This document shows, piece after piece, positions 62,224 through 64,000 of a DNA stretch of 64,000 bases. The first letter of the stretch is position 1, and each line of letters opens with the position of its first letter. The notes beneath the pieces are model-generated. The model was not told where the DNA came from. It was given only the letters and a program-made list of their open reading frames with translations, and ran no database searches. The translations under genes were made by a program, and so were the position numbers. Source of the stretch: Pontiella sulfatireligans (lineage in GTDB: Bacteria; Verrucomicrobiota; Kiritimatiellia; Kiritimatiellales; Pontiellaceae); the NCBI RefSeq assembly GCF_900890705.1, contig NZ_CAAHFH010000002.1, forward strand, positions 496,001 through 560,000, read 5' to 3'.

Positions 62224-62275
62224 TCAGGTCTGAATTTTAAACATTCACTTCTCTGTGTTGATCATTCAGACCTGA
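62224..62275. repeat. Inverted repeat next to the IS4 right end
   Basis: TCAGGTCTGAAT (62224-62235) and ATTCAGACCTGA (62264-62275) are perfect 12-bp inverted arms with a 28-nt spacer. Part of the same phrase, GGGTCAG-N2-CTGAAT, also occurs at the left flank (60619-60633). It resembles REP-like sequences and may be the original target. Confidence 0.6.
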
Positions 62276-62306
62276 TCTCGTCGCACCCAGACTCTATGTT
62301 TTTGCG

Positions 62307-64000
62307 TTATTCATAGCGCAAGGCCTCGATCGGTTGCAGGAGGGAGGCTTGGCGCGCGGGCCAAAGGCCGAAGACCACACCGATGAATACGGAGAAGGTA
62401 AGAGCAACGACCAGCGTGATCGGCTGCACCGCCACGGCCCATCCGGCGAATTGCCTCATGCCCAGACAGAACCCGCCACCCAACGCAATACCGAGCGCGC
62501 CGCCGCAGAGACTCACGGCCACCGCTTCCACCAGAAACTGCATCAGGATATCGTTCCGGCGCGCACCGATGGCTTTGCGGATGCCGATCTCGCGGGTGCG
62601 CTCCGTCACGCTCACCAGCATAATGTTCATGATCCCGATGCCCCCCACCAACAGGGAAATCCCGCCAACGCCCGTCAGCAGCATCGAGAGGGTGTTGCTG
62701 GTGGCGGCCATGGTGCTTTGGAGCTCGGCCATATTACGGGTTTCATAGCCGTTGTTCTCAGGGTCGGTCACCCGATGCCGCTCGTTCATCAAAGCCACGA
62801 CCGCGGTTTCGACGGAGTCGATATAGTCCGCCGACTCGACCTGAATTTCGATTTCCCGCACATAGTCTTCACCGAAAACGCGGTGCATGGCCGTGCTGAG
62901 CGGAATAAGAACCTGGTCGTTTTCGTCTTCGGATGCACTGCTTCCTTTGTCGGGCAGCAGGCCGACCACCTCAAACGTATTGCGGTTGATGCGAATGGTC
63001 TGCCCCACCGGATCCTGCCCGTCGAACAGCGCCTCGTATACCGTCGTTCCGATCACCGCCACGCGGGCCCGCGACGAACATTCCTCCTCGGAAAAGAATC
63101 GTCCCGCCTGCGGCGTCATGGAGTGGATGGTTTCATAGGCGAGTTCCACGCCGCGCGCTTCGGTACTGCAGTTATTTCCGTCGAACGTGACCTGCACGTT
63201 GCCGTTCACCGAACCGCAGGCATATTGCACGCCCTCGATGGAATCCTGAATCACTCCGGCGTCGGACGCGGAGAGCCGCGATACGATGCCGGCGCCCAGA
63301 GACACCCCGCGACTCTTCGGTCGCGGCGGCTGCACCACGAGCAGATTGGCGCCCATGGCCGAAATTTGTGCTTCCACGGCCACCTTGGCGCCCGCACCAA
63401 GCGCCATAACCGAGATCACCGCCGCCACGCCAATCAACACCCCCAGCATGGAAAGCGCGGTCCGCACCTTGTTGGCCGAAAGCGATCGGGAGGCCTGCGC
63501 CAGCAATGCCGCAAATTCACGGAATGGTTTTCGGCGCAAGGAGGATGATCCATCCCTTCGAGATTCGACATTCCCTGATCGAGATTCTGCGGTTCCCCCG
63601 GCTCCCTTGGTATCGGACAACACCTGCCCGTCTTTCATGGTAATGATTCGCTCCGCGGCCGCAGCCACTTCCGGATCATGGGTCACCATAATCACGGTGA
63701 GGCCGGAACGATGCAGCTCCTGAAGCACCTGCAGGATATCGGCCGCACTCTCGGAATCGAGGTTGCCCGTCGGCTCGTCGGCCATAATGACCGGCGGACC
63801 GTTCACCAGCGCACGGGCAATGGCAACCCGCTGCTGCTGTCCGCCGGAAAGTTCATTCGGAGCGTGCGACTTTCGATCACCCAGCCCGACCCGTTCGAGA
63901 AGCTGGTCGGGGGTTTTGTCGCCCGGCGCGTTCCCGTAGATGAGCGGCAGCGCCACGTTGTCGTGCGCGGATATCCGCGCTAGCAGGTTGAACTGCTGAA
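62307..64000 (-). CDS. MacB-type ABC transporter, ATPase-permease fusion, 5' end off the window
   Basis: The reading frame is open to the edge, so the first part (including Walker A) is missing. From the edge it reads [22 protein letters not shown] (Q-loop), [36 protein letters not shown] (signature and Walker B) and VIMVTHD (H-loop). Then comes the MacB periplasmic core between helix 1 (about the first after [29 protein letters not shown]) and three C-terminal helices with an FtsX domain ([23 protein letters not shown]). These transporters export macrolides, peptides or lipoproteins with a MacA-type partner, not seen here. Confidence 0.93.
   Translation of the reverse strand, partial: QQFNLLARISAHDNVALPLIYGNAPGDKTPDQLLERVGLGDRKSHAPNELSGGQQQRVAIARALVNGPPVIMADEPTGNLDSESAADILQVLQELHRSGLTVIMVTHDPEVAAAAERIITMKDGQVLSDTKGAGGTAESRSGNVESRRDGSSSLRRKPFREFAALLAQASRSLSANKVRTALSMLGVLIGVAAVISVMALGAGAKVAVEAQISAMGANLLVVQPPRPKSRGVSLGAGIVSRLSASDAGVIQDSIEGVQYACGSVNGNVQVTFDGNNCSTEARGVELAYETIHSMTPQAGRFFSEEECSSRARVAVIGTTVYEALFDGQDPVGQTIRINRNTFEVVGLLPDKGSSASEDENDQVLIPLSTAMHRVFGEDYVREIEIQVESADYIDSVETAVVALMNERHRVTDPENNGYETRNMAELQSTMAATSNTLSMLLTGVGGISLLVGGIGIMNIMLVSVTERTREIGIRKAIGARRNDILMQFLVEAVAVSLCGGALGIALGGGFCLGMRQFAGWAVAVQPITLVVALTFSVFIGVVFGLWPARQASLLQPIEALRYE

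Overview
The window is gene-dense bacterial chromosome of moderately high G+C. Operons are tight, with many ATGA or GTGA stop/start overlaps, Shine-Dalgarno (SD) sites are clear, and there is no rRNA, tRNA or CRISPR array that I can recognise. The content fits a member of the PVC group, perhaps Kiritimatiellota: a DUF2723/TMEM260-like glycosyltransferase, a YfhO-like membrane protein, a sulfotransferase in a surface-glycan locus, a RAYT transposase, bacteriohemerythrin and an orphan hypB. This assignment is inference only and no marker gene here settles it.

Layout. 0-17 kb: a truncated YrbL-like gene, a secreted DsrE-like protein, polA, an A+T-rich ApeA-like HEPN defence gene, an AAA/DUF4143 ATPase and a frameshifted HEAT/zinc-ribbon/nuclease gene between two copies of a dispersed repeat, bacteriohemerythrin, a coupled DUF3108-GDPD-hydrolase set, an endonuclease III relative, a DEDDh exonuclease, a RAYT transposase, and the pyruvate dehydrogenase genes aceE-aceF. 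17.7-41 kb: the plus-strand run nfo-trmJ-exonuclease leads without a break into four glycosyltransferases. It meets an 11-gene minus-strand operon (GtrA, gmd, glycosyltransferases, YfhO-like protein, DegT aminotransferase, sulfotransferase, methyltransferase, flippase) tail to tail near 24.2 kb. Together they form one locus for an exported, probably sulfated and 6-deoxysugar-containing polysaccharide, followed by a 1050-residue DUF2723 protein and another glycosyltransferase. 41-48 kb: thioredoxin, nitroreductase, mazEF, rlmD, hypB and a three-gene hipB-hipS-hipT toxin-antitoxin operon. 48-59 kb: RNA modification enzymes, a cell-division stretch (murD, LysM lipoprotein, ftsW), hicB beside a broken hicA, an AsmA-like protein, vsr, a UvrD/RecB-like helicase-nuclease and a polyprenol-phosphate mannosyltransferase. 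59-64 kb: an IS110 remnant cut by an IS4-type element, then a MacB-type ABC transporter running off the end.

Four patterns stand out beyond the genes. (1) A 15-bp palindrome TTCCA-N5-TGGAA occurs at least eight times, mostly inside genes, where chance predicts well under one. (2) Degenerate tandem repeats with a 7-9 bp period sit at gene edges and in one case inside a gene. (3) The hip, maz and hic loci carry inverted repeats that look like autoregulatory operators; hip has two matching sites 62 bp apart. (4) Several defence or toxin genes are decaying: hicA has a nonsense codon and a frameshift, and the HEAT/nuclease gene is frameshifted.
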